The notes beneath the pieces were generated by a model. It was not told the origin of the DNA. It saw nothing but the letters and a program-made list of their open reading frames with translations, and made no database searches. Below, piece by piece: positions 10,315-21,805 of a stretch of 64,000 nucleotides of DNA. The position numbers and the translations under genes are program-made. Origin of the DNA: Dendrolimus kikuchii (Eukaryota > Arthropoda > Insecta > Lepidoptera > Lasiocampidae); the NCBI GenBank assembly GCA_019925095.2, contig CM034394.1:22182272-22246271 (forward strand). The letters are read 5' to 3'. How positions within the stretch are numbered: the first letter of the stretch is position 1; each line of letters opens with the position of its first letter.

Positions 10315-12385
10315 TTGGATACCAATACGCGGTTTTTATTTTAATCCATTCAAGTGGTGAATTGACGAAGTGTGTCATCAATTACACTTATATTGGAACG
10401 ATCTCCCGCAGGCGACGATTTGCGTATCTTTTTATTGCCTTGGGGCTGTGCCTCGTAATATTTTTATGTTAATGAGCTTTACTCGAAGCACAGATGTTCT
10501 TTATTGGTGGAGGGAAGTGTCAGGGAGCCTTAAAGCCTTAACTGTTTGGAGTTATTCGGTTTGATATAAATTTATATTGTTCCATAAAGTTTTATTAATC
10601 TTATTGAAAAACATTGCCTCGCAAAGGAAGTTTGTTGCTGTATGATGAATGATCATTTCTTCCTGCATTCAGAAGTTTATACTCTGTTCATGTGTATTCT
10701 AAATAAATAAAGTAATATATGTATCAATATACTCGGAGAGTTGCGTTTGTAAGTTAGTAGTGTAATTCCACAGGGACTAAAATCCCAATAAAGCAATTTG
10801 TGCTAGCTACCATATAGTATCAACGGATTAGAGAATTTGTCTTAAAAAAAATTGTGGCATCAAATTTTTTAGGATAGTTGTAATAATTTTAGCCCTGGGA
10901 TGTAAAAATTCGAGCCAAACACACTATGATTATTACCAAATCTATATATGGATAACCCTACACTACCACGTGCCTCGCAGTCCCGCATCAGTTGCTTATA
11001 AGTATCCTCAGACAAACAAAATTGATAGACTAAGCCAAGACCTCTCTGATTGAAGCCGGCTAAAGGAAGCCAATTTGGAATAGGAAGCCGAGCGCGTGCA
11101 TTACGTAAATTTAGTATAAAATAATCAAATTAGTACGGATAGAGTGAAATAGTTTCCAGTGGATACATTACTATTAACCACACAGACGAAATCTACGTGT
11201 TACTATTTATAATACATCACATTACGATGATTGTAACGCTTTAGTTTACGTAAGCGTCATCTATACTTTTATTCATTCTTTTGAGTAAGTACTCTACGAC
11301 AATTTGTATATATACTTCATTAATTATAAACACAAAACGTGACCAAGCTGATTGTACTACAACAAAATTAAAATTAAGTTTTAACGGTTACAAACAGCTG
11401 TTCACTTCTGCGATTATTTTTATTAATTTTGGAAAATATAAGTAACGTATCCACTGCATATCAGGGTAGTATAATTTCTTTTTGGTTGAAACAATAAGTA
11501 ATAGTTTAATTTATTAGACTTTTGTCAAATGTTCAGGTCAATCGGGAGCTAGCAATCTATCTACATTCTATTGAAGAAAACTGTTGACCATTATATGAGC
11601 CTAATCAAAATTATTCATTAAAAAATTCTTAAAGACTTCAGTAAATTGGAAATCACAGAACCAGTCAGCTATACAAAAAGCCAATTGCCTGATCACACAA
11701 ATCGTAAGTACTGGACCCTTCGACCATATCCAAATCGTTCTTTGTGTAATTCCCTTAAGGCACCTTATCTCTTCAATGGGCTCTTTTATCTGAAATACTC
11801 CCTTTTGAATTAACGAGGAAATGCTTCGTCTCTCCAACGCTCCCGGGCGTCGTGATTATCAACAGAAAGTAAAAAAAAAACAATTAACTTTGAACGCAGA
11901 AAAGTTTAATCCTTTCTGTTTTAATTAAAATCTTGGTTTATTTATCTTTTCTGCGTATCTTAAGGTGATGCATATCATTGTGAATGCAAATTCGCTTTAT
12001 AATGTGTTTTTTTTTAGTACTAAGACTACTCACACTGCTTCGTGAGTATGCATATATTTCGTCATCATTAGTCCACGCATACTACAATTCTAATACCCGT
12101 GGGTAATCCATGGAAACGAAGAAGAACATGGGTACGTAATTTGTTGATATAGATAAAAACTGAGACGTTGGGCTGAAATATCTTACTAGAATGATATTCT
12201 CGACTTTAGCTAGTGTTTGTATCGTTCTTTTTTAACCTTCAGAGATTCTATCTGCGTATTCTACTGTCTATATGATAGGTGCTGCTCTGAGAAACTGTTT
12301 AATCTGATGGTAATATCCAAATTTTAACAGTGTTCACATTCCTAACAATGTCCCAATTTTATTACATGATGAGTCAAACAAAGAG
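10315..12385. other. AT-rich spacer
   Basis: About 2 kb without a supported gene, RNA or repeat. Frames at 10370-10564 and 11601-11837 are short and show no motif. Confidence 0.45.
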
Positions 12386-12684
12386 GCAGATGACCCACCC
12401 AATGGAAAGAGGTTACCGTCGCCTATAGATATTTACAACACCAAAGGTGCTACCAGTTTGCTGGTGGTCTCGAAAGGGAGACTGAAACCTACTAAACTCT
12501 ACTAATGCCTGAAAAAGAACTCGTGAGTTATTATGGCGATATATTTTTAGGTCAGGTGGTAGAGCGGTAGGCAGCGGTAGCGGTAGGGTAATCCCTACCA
12601 CTTGACTGAGGTTTGTTTTATCGTCTCTTATGACAGGCCGACCAATCGCAAGAATTAATATTCTTTCTCCGTTCCTTCAAGGAT
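12386..12684 (-). mobile_element. R300 repeat, divergent subfamily (copy 1)
   Basis: This is the reverse of the R300 consensus: the tail module comes first (GGTTACCGTCGCC) and the head module last (TTCTTTCTCCGTTCCTTC). It shares the variant ACTTGACTGAGG...TTTTATCG with the next copy, so the two form a subfamily. A GGTAGCG-type short repeat has expanded near 12560-12585. Confidence 0.75.
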
Positions 12685-12693
12685 ATTTTTTTA

Positions 12694-13001
12694 TTATTCT
12701 GAAGCACAGCAGACGGGTTGACAGCCCAACTATGATAGAAAGTGGTTATTGTCGCCTATGGACATTAGCAATACTAGAGGTCCTGCCAATGTGCTGCCGG
12801 TCTTGAAGGAGAAACTGCAACCTGGCCACTAATGCAGGATCACCCCTCGAAAGTTGTTATAGTGGAATAATTTAGACCAGGGGTAGTAGCCATCCAGACA
12901 GGCAAATGCCCTACCACCTGACTGAGGTTTGTTTTATCGACTCTTATGACAGGCCGCCCAATCGCAAGAATTAGTATTCTCTCTCCGTTCGTTCACGGAT
13001 A
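12694..13001 (-). mobile_element. R300 repeat, tandem with the previous copy (copy 2)
   Basis: Same orientation and same diagnostic variant as the copy 10 bases upstream. The head still ends in the family's CGTTCAC-GGAT boundary. The pair is either a tandem duplication or two insertions at one A/T-rich site. Confidence 0.78.
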
Positions 13002-13339
13002 ATAGCCAATTACCATTAGTAGGATACTTATACTCACTTCCTTGAGCTACCATGCTTAACAACGCAACATTTCCTTAGATAATTATACTGGAAACCACAA
13101 TGATTTATAGGGACTTTTACATCGACATTTTTCATATCTTCTACAATAAAGGATTTGTCTAGAAAGACCTCTTTAACTTTCTTCGCAAATGCCAACTGCG
13201 AGACGTTCAATATTCCAAACAGCGGTCCGTGAGCCTGTTGGCTTAATTCTAAAAACCAAAAAGTATGTACTAAACTTACTGATACATTATTATAGGTTAT
13301 TTTTTAAGGTCTCGAGGACAAAAACAGAAATTCCCATTC

Positions 13340-13500
13340 GCATGTACATTAATCAATCAATGTCCACTGCTGAATGTAGACCTCCCCAAGTCTATGCCAC
13401 GTACACTGGTTTTCTGCTTTCCTCATCCAAACTCTGCCGGTGACTTTACAGAGGTTGCCAGTCCACCTGGCTGGAGAGCGTCATACGCTACGTTTACCGC
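13340..13500 (-). pseudogene. LINE-C (RTE-like) C-terminal end
   Basis: On the minus strand a broken frame reads ...PARWTGNLCKV..WMRKAENQ..., then LGEVYIQQWT and a stop. This fits the C-terminal end of RTE-like LINEs in Lepidoptera (usual form ...LGEAYVQQWT). The short 3' end at 21400-21480 is of the same type. Confidence 0.7.
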
Positions 13501-13657
13501 ATCTATATATAAGAATGAATAATTGTTTTTGAGCCTAATATAATTGTTGCGGCGGCGCTGAGTTTAGGGTAACAATGGACTATGTCAATTTTATTGGAAA
13601 AGTAGTGTGGGGCTATTTAGATGGGAATGTGAGATTGAGCACGCACGTAACTGATTA

Positions 13658-13727
13658 CATACATACATACATACATACATAACTTCACGCCAGTTCCCTT
13701 GCGAGGTAGGCACGAACAACAGACTGG
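13658..13727 (-). mobile_element. LINE-A, 70-bp copy with target duplication
   Basis: Only the last 70 bp of LINE-A were inserted: the (ATAC)n tail and the reverse of the VVRAYPARELA coding end. An exact 11-bp target duplication, GTAACTGATTA, flanks it at 13647-13657 and 13728-13738. The spacer to the next LINE-A copy (13739-14010) is AT-rich and unremarkable. Confidence 0.92.
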
Positions 13728-14018
13728 GTAACTGATTAATGGGCATGAAATGCAAATGCTGCTCACTTTCACTTTTTCTTCACTTCAGTTTGTGGTTTTA
13801 TTTGTATGTTTTGCAGTAATGTTTATTTTATGAAATATGTTTATGTGATATTTATTTACAATGATACGATGAACTGTATTTATTTATTTTAAAGCGGCGC
13901 GATGCGGTGCTCTTTATATTATTGTACATGTTATTTAAGTTATTTTATGTTTTATATTTATAATGTACGGAGCTTATTTATTTAATTTTATTTTATTGAT
14001 GACATGAAAATGAGTGAC

Positions 14019-14154
14019 ATACATACATACATACATACATAACTTCACGCCAGTTCCCTTGCGGGGTAGGCACGAACAACAGAGTGCCATTTAGGCTTAT
14101 TCTTACACACCTCACTTGCCTCTTTGCCCTTTTATGCACGCACGTCACTCATTT
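14019..14154 (-). mobile_element. LINE-A, short copy with inverted target sequence at its 5' end
   Basis: The tail and about 105 bp of the LINE-A 3' coding end (14019-14126) are followed by 28 bp that are the exact reverse complement of the flanking host DNA. Target duplicates TGAGTGAC lie at 14011-14018 and 14155-14162. The structure fits target-primed reverse transcription that ended by copying the opposite target strand. Confidence 0.85.
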
Positions 14155-14179
14155 TGAGTGACGTGCGTGCATAAAAGGG
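14127..14179. repeat. Perfect palindrome, 25-bp arms, 3-base spacer
   Basis: Arms 14127-14151 and 14155-14179 are exact reverse complements around TTT. The left arm belongs to the LINE-A insertion, the right arm to host flank. Confidence 0.95.
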
Positions 14180-15174
14180 AACGCGCCGTCAGATTAAAAG
14201 GAATAATTTAAATTAATAGAAGAAAGTTTGTATAAGCCGAAAGAAGGTTACTTAGCGGTACCAATAATCCATCGCTTCCACAGTTCAATCAATTTTAAGA
14301 ATCTTTACATACCTACCTTCTAAAGTACATCGACATAAATAAACGACAATCCGAAACAAAACAAATTACAAAATACGCGGAAACTCGACATCGATTCGAG
14401 TAAATCTCGGTTGCGAATATCAAGTCGTAACGTATTTAAAGTTTATCCCCCATTTATCGAGTCGACATTATCCCGAAGTGGGATCAACATATCGACTTTG
14501 TTCCTTTTGGATTACAATTTGTTTGGTAAATAGCTGTTCTTTATTCCGAGTGAGTAAACGTAACGCCTTTGAATGCTATTGCTTTTAATGGCTTTGTAGC
14601 AATATGATGGATGAAAATACTGGGAATGATGATCGTCCAATAAAAAACGTCTGTCGTAACATACTTTGCATTCACAGTTGGCTCTGCCAGTGTGTTCATG
14701 GTTTTTATATAAAATCTCAATTATATCGAATTAATGAATAAAAGAGGTTACAGAAAAATCAGGTAATAAGCATCAAAAATAAAGGTGCGTGTATGAAGAG
14801 ATTAATGAAAGTAGATGCAGCGAAAGCTGTTTATCAGGATCATCGCAAGTGAGATCCATAGTCTTTATCTACTCCTATGGGAAACAGGCGTTATAATATG
14901 CACGTATGTAATGATTAAAAAAGAAACAAACATACACTCATCCACAAAAAAAACTTATCACCTTTATTATTTATCTATTAGTTATATCAAAATCCCCGCT
15001 ATAATAGAAACCAACATGAAAAAATTGCAGAACATATATTTACATACTAAGATTATCATGCTTGTTTACCGTAAGAGTTGGCAGATAGGTAAAATGAATT
15101 TCCAACTGCTGCGATCTTGATATATATTTTGCGATTCATCTACTATATATACTTTCATATAATATTTGAATAGT
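14180..15174. other. AT-rich spacer
   Basis: A 101-codon plus frame at 14815-15120 is lysine/isoleucine-rich with no recognised motif; probably chance in AT-rich DNA. Confidence 0.4.
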
Positions 15175-15546
15175 TTACAAATCTGTCAAAGGAGTTAGGT
15201 ATAAGAATTGAAGTAAAAATAAAAAACTTGCAGTCGTAACCACGGAAAAAGCTATAGTTATTAATAATTGTCGTACAATGTTAAATAATAAAGCTAATAA
15301 GAAAGTTATTCCAGGAAAAACAAAATTATTATAATAACTTTTGTTTAGTCCATTGCAAACAATAAAGAATCCCGAGGCCTCGCTGAAAATACATGTTAAG
15401 GAAAAATTAAAACAGGAAACCTTGGCTTCGCTTATTAAATGATTATCTCTAAGGTTTAGTGTAATACAAATTTGACAAGAGAAAATTAAAATGCATACTT
15501 TGAAGATTCTGTATATATTCAAGTTAATATCAATGACTACATACAA
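15175..15546 (-). other. 123-codon hydrophobic open frame, unrecognised
   Basis: This is one of the longest frames in the window that is not clearly transposon-derived. It encodes a mostly hydrophobic peptide with about three possible membrane segments (roughly residues 12-30, 70-92 and 94-115). The last segment, ending FLLQF, faintly recalls the C-terminal helix of insect gustatory receptors (usual form TYhhhhhQF). The resemblance is weak, there is no second exon or splice context that I can support, and AT-rich DNA readily yields such frames. I do not assign a function. Confidence 0.2.
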
Positions 15547-15616
15547 GTGATAAAAAGTTTACATTTTAACGATATTCATATCGAATTAAAGTTTATCCGT
15601 TTAGTTTTTATTTGTG

Positions 15617-15830
15617 TAGGAACGGAGAAATAATACAATATCCTGCAGCCGGGCGGCTTGTCGCGCCAATATTTTTCTTGTACCCTATGCATTAGGTTGT
15701 TTAAAAAAAAGCATCATTAGGTTTTTTTGAACCCGACAACGTGTTGGGTACGCCTCTGGTGTTGCAAATGTCTATGGCGATATAACCATTTTCCATTAGG
15801 TAAGCTGATATGCCTACTTCAGGAAATAAT
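15617..15830 (+). mobile_element. R300 repeat with internal loss (copy 3)
   Basis: The head (GTAGGAACGGAGAAATAATA, ending near CGGGCGGCTTGTCG) lies at 15617-15667 and the tail module (GGTGTTGCAAATGTC) at 15737-15826. The roughly 150-bp middle is replaced by unrelated sequence. Confidence 0.65.
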
Positions 15831-16504
15831 TAGACCCATCATGTATCATCATAAAGGACATCTCCAGTCAAATATTGTATTTACTGTTAAGTTTGTGGAA
15901 CCCAGAGACTGTGAATCTGTCGGCTTGTCGGTGCCTGTTTATTATCACAAGAATCCTCAAATACATACTTTGTCTTGTAAAGACCTAAAGTAATTCTTTT
16001 TATTAACAAAATGAATACTCTTTGTATTTCCAATAACGTAAAAACGTTGTTCGAAATGTCCATAAAACAAATTATTGTTTTAAGAAATTCTTATATTATT
16101 TTTATTTTTAAGAACTGGACAAAGTTTTTGCTCGAATTGACGAGGAAAAAGATTTCCCTAGGGTTAGATATTTCAGTGATTATTAAAGTTTCTTCTACTT
16201 TTTGCTTCTCATGAAAAAAATATGTTTTAAAATTTATTGTTACACTTCACTTGACTTTTAAGATTATTTTTTGGCTTGTTTTGAAAGTTATTTTAAGAGA
16301 AGTTTAGATCCCTCAGGTATAAAACATCACATAATATCGAAGTATATCACTTTTAACGGTCGATGATCTAGTCACTATCTATCAGGAAATTAGGTTTATG
16401 TACCTCATGAGGAAAGCAGATTTCCAAGCTGCACTACTTGTGGTGACTTAGAAGGTATCACTTGCTGATGGATTGGGCCAGAAATAAAAAGGAAAGGTAG
16501 GCAC
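15831..16504. other. AT-rich spacer
   Basis: Nothing beyond short frames. Confidence 0.4.
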
Positions 16505-16835
16505 TGATGGAGATATGGGGGTCGGTACAAATGAAACCACCAAATATTTATAAAGAATGTCTATATTATTAGTAGGTGTCTAGCTAGGCCTTACTTATTA
16601 TTAAAGTTATATATCTTGAAGCGCCGTTTTGCGTTACATAAGAGTTTTTCTGGCGCGTGCCGTGGGAGCGAATGCGCGCGGTCTTGCAGCTCATGAGTAT
16701 TGCAACGACTGATCCCTCTAGCTCCTGGACTCGGCTACGGGCGGGGTCCTGCGGTGCGTCGGAGTTCGATATTACGGTAACGTACGAACATTCCCGAGCG
16801 CACATCGGCTGTATTTGCTTCGTCACAGATGATTT
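16505..16835. mobile_element. Unclassified about 320-bp repeat, LTR-like (copy 1)
   Basis: It matches 43485-43800 from GGGGGTCGGTA to GTATTTGC, including a GC-rich core (GGCGCGTGCCGTG, GCGGTGCGTCGGAGTTCGAT) and an AATAAA-like site in the second copy. Read on the minus strand it starts TGTGACGAAGC, so it could be a BEL/Pao-type LTR, but no target duplication was found. Confidence 0.5.
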
Positions 16836-16889
16836 TAGTCTGATTCCACTTTTGTACTATTCCGATGACTGGGTGGTTTGATTTGATTT

Positions 16890-17245
16890 TTAATCGATTT
16901 CAAAAAAAGTGGGAGGTTCTCATTTCGTCGTGTTTTTCATATATGATTAGCCATAACTTTTTTTGTTTCTGAAGCAATAGTGATCTCTTTTTGTGAGTTG
17001 GGTTTGGTACAGTTTCAAGATAGTTCCATATAAATTCATGATAATTGAATACCATATACGTAACATGAAAATGAAAAATAAAAAATCTAGAGAAGAAACC
17101 GACTTCACGAATGACTAGAAAGCCAAAAGTCTTCTACAACAACTTAAAGTCAGTACCAAGAAAAATATGAAAAAGAAACAACTTTGCTAAATATGGTAAT
17201 TTTTATGGTTTATTCCGCACCTACTTAAAGGTATTGTAGTAAATA
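16890..17245. mobile_element. Element with ACCGACTTC-type ends (copy 1)
   Basis: It carries AATCGATTTCAAAAAAAG followed by GGGAGGTTCTCA, then at 17098-17115 ACCGACTTCACG, and GGTAATTTTTATGGTTTA near 17200. The same blocks make up 22330-22944, and a remnant lies at about 47020-47110. Probably a non-autonomous DNA element; no transposase. Confidence 0.5.
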
Positions 17246-17491
17246 TTTATTTTTTTGCTTTTTTTGTTGCTCTTGAAGTTTGTTTCCTGTTTACCAGAAA
17301 ATTATTCATTTTTATGGTTTTAAGATGAAATAATTAATGTTCCCGATATCAACCAATCTAATTCCTAAACAGTAGATAGACCCTTCAAATTCTCAGAAAG
17401 GATTGTAGAATATTTCGCTGGAGGTTAGACAAATCGGCTTGCGGTATTAATAACTTTTACGATGATTATCTCTCTGCATTTTTATTAATAT

Positions 17492-18019
17492 TGTTACAAG
17501 TCACAAGACTCGAATTAAAATGACGTTAGAATTACTATAGAGTTTATTAGAACTATATAAAAACGTATCACACAGGTAGAAATTAATATAACCGAACACA
17601 ACAACTCCAAACGTAATGCAGAAGGTCGTAATTCAATGAAACGCGCAAAGTCCGTCACTTATTAAATTCCCTATTGTAGTACACCCGCCTCGCTTCGCTC
17701 CTGGTTCTCGCTTGACTGCCTCCTCCCTCAATCGGACCATTGCTTTATACTGCACAAATGCAATATGTCCGCCCGGCAGCGTAGACCGAATTTCCTAGAA
17801 TCTGGTTGTACTTTAAAATCCGTAACACCTGGCTAATGATTACAATACAACAATAGGCCGTATGCTAATAAGTAAACAAAAGAAGACGATCATAAAATAA
17901 TTACAATAGTTTCAATGTTAAAGTTATTAGTTATTAGTTTGAATGCCGACGGGTAATAAATGTGCTTTGTTTCAGATATGCAAGTGGATTATTTTTTTAT
18001 AGGAACCTGAGTTGTAACA
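17492..18019 (-). mobile_element. Solo LTR, family LTR-1
   Basis: The 528-bp LTR runs TGTTAC...GTAACA with exact 4-bp duplicates ATAT at 17488-17491 and 18020-18023. On the minus strand it shows a TATA-like GTATAAAGCAATG and the poly(A) signal context TTCTAATAAACTC, shared with the other LTR-1 copies. No internal gag or pol sequence is present, so it is a solo LTR left by LTR-LTR recombination. A 4-bp duplication suits insect Ty3/gypsy-type elements, though the clade cannot be proved without pol. Confidence 0.92.
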
Positions 18020-18119
18020 ATATATTGAATAGGCTTGTATTTTAATAGGTAAAGTTACATTACTTTTATCTCGTTATAATATAATGAATCTGTCCAGGGT
18101 ATCGATTTTGTATAATGTG

Positions 18120-18477
18120 TTGAAAATGAGAGAAAGATCAAGGAGCTAATGCGGACCAGCAGATCTGGATATTTTTTTGTCTGTTTGTTCAAGTCTCACG
18201 TGAAAACTACTTAATAAATTTAAATGAAACTCGACAAAGAAATAGCTTGTTTTCCCGGTCAACATTTAAGATACTTTTATCCTGAAGTAATATCGTTTCT
18301 CTGGGGTAGAAAATATAGCCAAATAATAATATTTTTTTGCTATATTACTATATAACAATATTATAGCCAAAAACGTGGCGTCGCGGTCGCGTTTTTTTAT
18401 GACGCCGTTATAATTCACTAACAAATGGGTTCGCACTGACAACGCGAACGAAGTTTCTCAGGCACATGCTAGTTTAA
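18120..18477 (+). mobile_element. Non-autonomous Helitron-like element
   Basis: It ends in ...GGCACATGCTAG followed by T (18466-18478), the CTAG/T end of Helitrons. Inside are blocks repeated in other copies (ACGTGAAAACTACTTAATAAA; TATAGCCAAA; AATTCACTAACAAATGGG). No Rep/helicase coding. Confidence 0.65.
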
Positions 18478-19689
18478 AATAATTATGTCCTACCTTTCAT
18501 TCAGTCTTGTTGCTCTTATCAATTACGAAATAATCTAATAATAGTTAATTTGTTATTTTGTTTAACCTATTTGTCCTTTTCATGAACATTCAGTTAATTC
18601 CCAAATATTACTTGTCTATTTTGATATGTTCTATTGTAGTAACCGGATATGAACCTCATAAGATATTTAGAATGTTTCCATTGGATACCAAATCAAAGTT
18701 TCCGTTGCCGAGGGTCTAGTCGTATATAATCTACAAAGGAAAATCATATAAAATTTCTACGTCTTCAATCTAGTGAGCTCCTAACTCTGCATCCCGCGGG
18801 AAATTTTGCATATTGCGCTGGTAAAAACATTTTTTCTCAAGTAACAATTTATTTGAAATATACAAACAATAACATACCCCAACGAATTCAACCATGCGAG
18901 ACCGTCACTATATTACCATTTTGTTTCCGGTTCAAGTTTGACCGAAGAAATACATTATTTTTCTTTTGTGCAAGCCTTTTCTTCGTTGAACGAAGTGTGT
19001 ACAGTAAGCGACAAATTCTCGACTTACTTTCATCGGAATACGGTTCTTTTATTGAACTTTTGCTGCTGACTGTAGAGGTTTTGTGGAGAAAAATACAGCT
19101 AACGTATTGTCTAGTAGGCATTATGGGGGAATAAATCTTTAGTTCATGTCAGATACGCTGGACTGTGGGCCAAACTGACACTACGCTGAAATAGATGTGT
19201 ATTTCGCTACCAGCTTCGAAAGTAACCGTTGCATTTTTTCTTATATAAGAAATGTTATTAGTAGTTTTTTTCTAGAACCACTCACAGTGGTTTCACACCC
19301 ACACACAAACTTATCTATGTAACCGATAACTTTCCGATTAATTGGAACTAGTGGTCGCCCAGTGATCGAAATTCGACCATAATTAATTTAAATTATAAGC
19401 TTTAACATTATTAAGGTGCTGTTGTCAAAGATTTCTATAATCACAGATTTCGTCAAGGCTACACTGTTAATTTGACTTTAACAATAAACAAAAGAGAATA
19501 TATGCGTGTGTGTGTGAAATACATGGTAGTGTGTGTAATGTGTTTTTAATTGATTTAATGTATTTTTATGCATAATTAAAAAAAATATTAGCATTCTGCA
19601 CTCCTTCTCTATATAAACTATAAGTGTGCGAAAGTTCATACTTCACCGTCTGCGCAATTTTCGTAAAAAGGGGTACAAAGTTTTTGCTT
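18478..19689. other. AT-rich spacer
   Basis: Frames at 18853-19134 (+) and 18888-19121 (-) overlap and show no motif. No repeat recognised. Confidence 0.4.
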
Positions 19690-19932
19690 CACGTGTTAAT
19701 ATAATGATGAGATACCTTAAAAAAGATAAAAGTATCAAAGGGGTTAAAACGGACCAGTAGATTTCGAAAATTATTTTTTTTACATTTTTGTCTCTCTGCC
19801 TTTCTGTTCAACCATCACGTGAATACTAATGAACGGATTTAAATAAACCTTAGCACAGATAGCCTGTATACCGAGTCGACAATTAGGATAGTTTTTATGC
19901 CGATAATTCATGTCGTTTCTGTTGGCATAGAC

Positions 19933-20261
19933 CAGTGGTCGGCAAACTTATTAGCCAAAGAGCCAAGTATGAAAATTACAACGATAAAAAAAATTGGGAG
20001 CCAAATCTGGTTGTTTAATAAACTTTTATTACACTAAATAAGTAGTACGCTAAATAAAACTAAATTTCATACTTAATAAATGCGAAAGTGTGCTTGCATC
20101 TGCTTGGAAAGTTTAAGTAAGTCAGGTTGTTATTTTTAATTGTAGTCATGATTCCAAGTTCTCATCAATAATATTTAATATTGCGCCTTCCATGGATATT
20201 TGTGCCAGAGCCGCACTTAAGGAGTCAAAGAGCCACATGCGGCTCCGGAGCCGCACCACTG
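19933..20261. mobile_element. hAT-type MITE
   Basis: Its ends are CAGTGGTCGGC and, inverted, CAGTGGTGCGGC. The internal AAGAGCCA / GAGCCACATGCGGCTC motifs are those of hAT-derived repeats. No coding. No clear 8-bp duplication, because another element abuts its right end. Confidence 0.65.
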
Positions 20262-20816
20262 GGTTGTCAACATTTTCTCAGTATTTTTCAAAATAAGTTA
20301 TAAAAAAATATAGTACACTTCTAAAAAATATAGTATTTTATGGAAACAAAATAAAAATAGACAAAGATATATTTGTTACTTATTTATTTTTATTTAAACT
20401 ATTTCTTTTCACTTGTTGCATTTTTTAACAATGCTTTGTCTGAAATAAAAGTGTCATATGCTTTATTACATTCAATTATTCAATGAAATCCAATTATTTC
20501 GATGGTGTCAATTTGATATTAACAACTTTGACGTGCTGCCAGCGCCTCCAGTTAGTATAGAGAATAGAGATCAGTGGGAGCCAAAGACAAAAGATTGTAG
20601 ATGTGTTCGGAGTCCGGAACTCGGTTACACGAAATCGCCTCACTCAAAATTTCATGAAAAGGCGCGTTAATTACTTTTTAAAATAAATATTTGTTTGTTA
20701 GATTTCGTTTGGTATTGAAAATATAGCATTTTTGCGTACTATATATTTCTTCAACAGTATATAGTACGCCGACCCGAAATATAGTACTATATATTATAGT
20801 ACGGTTGGCAACCCTA
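20262..20816. mobile_element. Second DNA element, hAT-like ends
   Basis: Inverted ends GGGTTGTCAAC (left, 20260-20270) and GGGTTGCCAACC (right, reverse of 20803-20815) enclose about 550 bp. A 70-codon frame at 20458-20670 is unrecognised. Several ATATAGTAC repeats lie near the right end. Confidence 0.5.
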
Positions 20817-20890
20817 ACTGGCTTAGACGACTATAGCCAAATGGGGCTACGAGTGCATTTATTTGCTGCCGTCATTACAGTTCACTAACA

Positions 20891-21192
20891 ATCACTTCAT
20901 CGTGGGGGGGGGGGGGTTTGTCAAGCGGGGGTCTATACTCCGGGCGGCCAATTCAGAGGGCGACGAATTCAAACTTCGTAGGCAAATACACAACTCATCG
21001 TTAACGCAACTTTGACCACTGTGATGTTCAGTATTAGAAGCACATAAATTACATATCACGGGGCGTGTGCGCTTATGTTGAAAACCACAGACGCACGCGT
21101 GCGCGGCGACCGGTGTAGTGGGCAAGTGAAACCCGCTCACAGTTGGGGACGGGTAGCGTGCCTGTGAAAGCGATGAAGCTATATTTGGAAAC
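20891..21192. other. GC-rich block with poly(G) run
   Basis: A run of 13 G lies at about 20904-20916. A 104-codon minus frame (20892-21206) is Cys/His-bearing but matches no finger spacing I know. The block is base-compositionally unlike its neighbours and is probably part of an unrecognised element. Confidence 0.35.
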
Positions 21193-21205
21193 AAATTAAA
21201 ATACA

Positions 21206-21321
21206 AGAGTTATGAATGTCAAAGAAGCAAGTGAGGTGTGTAAGAATAAGCCTAAATGGCGCTCTGTTGTTCGTGCCTACCCCGCACGGGTACTGGCGTG
21301 AAGTTATGTATGTATTTATGT
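21206..21321 (+). mobile_element. LINE-A, 116-bp copy with target duplication
   Basis: The 3' coding end (VMNVKEASEVCKN...) and tail are flanked by the exact 13-bp duplication AAATTAAAATACA at 21193-21205 and 21322-21334. Confidence 0.93.
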
Positions 21322-21399
21322 AAATTAAAATACATGTTTTACACGTCCGCGTATGTATATCTGTAAAAAAAATGGCTTAAAACAGAAAGAGCAGCGCTA

Positions 21400-21480
21400 G
21401 ATAGGTCATTGTGGCATTCTTTCCGGGAGGCCTACGTCCATCAGTGGGCGTCTGACGGCTGAAATGATGATGATGATTGA
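21400..21480 (+). pseudogene. LINE-C-type 3' end
   Basis: The frame reads DRSLWHSFREAYVHQWASDG, then a stop and an (ATG)n tail, as in RTE-type LINEs. Only the last about 25 codons are present. Confidence 0.65.
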
Positions 21481-21569
21481 GGTAAAAATATAGGTGAGCG
21501 GGGGCGGCATTTTTCAGTTTTTGCCCCCTTGAAATAATTCAAAATCCGGGACTGAACGAGACTAATATA

Positions 21570-21770
21570 GTTCTTTGGCTATATTCGTCTTACCCACGTA
21601 AGTGACGTCATTTTTCGGGATAAAAAGTATATTAAGTGTTAATTCAGGACATAAACCAGCTCTGTGTCGAGATTCACTTAAATCGGCTGAGTAGTTTTTA
21701 TGTGACGCATGAACTCACAAACAGACATAAATTCCAAAAGTTGTAATTTCGCAGACAGACTTATTATAGA
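21570..21770. mobile_element. Helitron-like fragment
   Basis: It contains GGGATAAAAAGTATATTAAG and ATCGGCTGAGTAGTTTTTAT-type motifs of the abundant lepidopteran Helitron-like elements. Ends were not defined. Confidence 0.5.
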
Positions 21771-21805
21771 CAGATAGATAGATCAAAAGACAGACAGAGA
21801 TTTTA

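Larger units (their letters stand above)
19690..20890 (+). mobile_element. Helitron-like element interrupted by two DNA elements
   Basis: The left part (19690-19932) matches 18120-18290 (CACGTGAATACTAATGAACGG) and the right part (20817-20890) matches 18365-18430 (CTATAGCCAAA, TTCACTAACAA). The 19933-20816 block lies between these halves, so it inserted later. Confidence 0.6.
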
